64,000 nt of DNA from Hirsutella rhossiliensis (taxonomy: Eukaryota; Ascomycota; Sordariomycetes; Hypocreales; Ophiocordycipitaceae): the NCBI RefSeq assembly GCF_020360975.1, contig NW_025408669.1:1736001-1800000 (forward strand), given 5' to 3'. The notes under the pieces were generated by a model. The model saw nothing but the letters and a program-made list of their open reading frames with translations. It made no database searches and had not been told where the DNA came from. Both the position numbers and the translations under genes were made by a program. Positions 62,994 through 64,000 of the stretch are shown here, in pieces; the first letter of the stretch is position 1, and the number at the start of each line of letters is the position of its first letter.

Positions 62994-64000
62994 TCATTTC
63001 GCTGGCGCAACGAACCGCTTCGGATCCATGTTGATCTTGCACAGGCGGGCAACGCAGCCGCTCAGCTGCAGAAGCGTCTGGACGCCCTCCAAGATCTTCA
63101 TGTGCGTGAAGCCAATCTCCTTGATGAACTCAAGCTTGGAATGCTCGCTCAAGGTCGGGATCGTCTTGGTCACCCGGAACATGGTGCTGATGATGTCGTG
63201 GCTCGAGTAGCCCAGGCCCCACAGCTCCCGCAGAATGTCGAGCGCCGAGTCGACGCTGCCCTCGTAGCATGCCTTGAGCATGGCCTGCACCTTGATGGGA
63301 TGCGGCGAGTCGACCACCTTGAAGACGTTGTCGCCCGACACGAAGCCAAAGCCGGCGTAGGTGGACTGCAGGTTGTTGATGGCCTGCCGCATGTCGCCCT
63401 CGGCGCTGAAGACGAGAGCCGCGAGGCCGTCGTCGCTGTACTCGACCTTTTCCGCCTCAATGATCTGCATCAACCGCTTGACGACTTGCGCATCGGTGAG
63501 CTTGGCGTACCGGAGGATGGCGCATCGGGACTGAAGAGGCTCGATGATCTTGTTGGACTGGTTGCAGGCAAAGGCGAATCGCGTAGTGTTGGAGTAGATT
63601 TCCATGGTCCGCCGAAGCGCTTGCTGCGCGCCCGACGTCATGCTGTCGGCTTCGTCGAGGATGACGAGCTTGTGCCTGCCCGGCGGCAGCGTCACCTTTT
63701 TCTGCGCAAAGCCCTTGATTCGGTTGCGGACGACATCGATGCCTGGAGTCGAGAGTGAGCAGGATATCGTCGAGATGGCCTTGGGGTCTCGGCCTTACCG
63801 CGCTCGTCGCTGGCGTTGAGCTCCAAGACGGCCTCCTTGTACGACCCGCCCAGCAGCTGCCGAGCCAGACACAGCACACTCGTCGTCTTTCCTATGCCCG
63901 GCATGCCCGAGATGATGACATGGGGCATGTTTCCTTCTCTGGATATGATCTTGAGGCGCTCAATCGTTTCCGTGTTGCCGACGACGTCGTCGAGAAAGAC
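62994..64000 (-). CDS. RFC4: Replication factor C small subunit (5' end outside window)
   Basis: Exons are 64000-63799 (continuing beyond the edge) and 63742-62994; the GTAAGG...CAG intron splits a Gly codon. The visible part starts within the AAA+ domain: [13 protein letters not shown], then [18 protein letters not shown] (Walker A), [17 protein letters not shown] (Walker B with DEAD box), and the SRC motif SRCAILRY typical of clamp-loader subunits. The RFC collar domain follows and ends in VAPAK. It matches yeast Rfc4 (human RFC2) best. The complex loads PCNA at primer ends. About the first 50 residues lie outside the window. Confidence 0.94.

Overview
The window is about 64 kb of nuclear DNA from a filamentous ascomycete, most likely a Sordariomycete and probably Hypocreales. 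The evidence is GC-rich coding sequence, single-gene transcription units on both strands, short GT-AG introns (about 47-110 nt, mostly with CTAAC/CTGAC-like branch sites), and proteins that match Pezizomycotina families. The family match is from recognition, not from a database search. I found no tRNA, rRNA, transposon, or CRISPR array. Gene density falls into compact blocks separated by long, simple-repeat-rich intergenic stretches.

Layout. 0-9.4 kb: the 3' end of a conserved gene, ribosomal protein RPL4 (with a 5'UTR intron), a flavin monooxygenase, and a large acidic protein whose C-terminus resembles the Pot1/Cdc13 telomere-binding OB fold. 9.4-19.7 kb: a broken small secreted-protein gene, then NAD malic enzyme with a candidate mitochondrial presequence, then 4.6 kb without a recognisable gene. 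19.7-28 kb: a Zn2Cys6 activator of the FarA/CTF1 (fatty-acid/cutinase) type and a GAR (GAS2) microtubule-binding protein. 28.5-36.3 kb: a membrane-anchored GH16 glycosidase and a multi-spanning family 2 glycosyltransferase, both plausible cell-wall polysaccharide genes, facing away from each other across 3 kb. 36.8-48 kb: a compact housekeeping block of LSG1 and LTV1 (late 60S and 40S maturation, sharing one divergent promoter), SAC3 (TREX-2 mRNA export), and CBF5 (H/ACA pseudouridine synthase). 48.6-56.7 kb: two paralogous 12-cysteine single-pass membrane proteins on either side of an NTA1-type N-terminal amidase, followed by a small secreted protein. 57.3-64 kb: a DHCR24-like FAD oxidoreductase, a Derlin, an Rcf3-like mitochondrial protein, and RFC4 running off the right edge.

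The least-described item is the pair of cysteine-rich membrane proteins at 48.6-50.1 and 54.1-55.7 kb. They share intron positions and phases and a 12-cysteine extracellular pattern, but have unrelated cytoplasmic tails. Other points to check are a 13-nt micro-exon that splits the catalytic cysteine codon of NTA1, a likely one-base frameshift in the glycosyltransferase, a stop codon inside a secreted-protein gene, a hidden in-frame intron in SAC3, and scattered GTAC-N3-GTAC palindromes.
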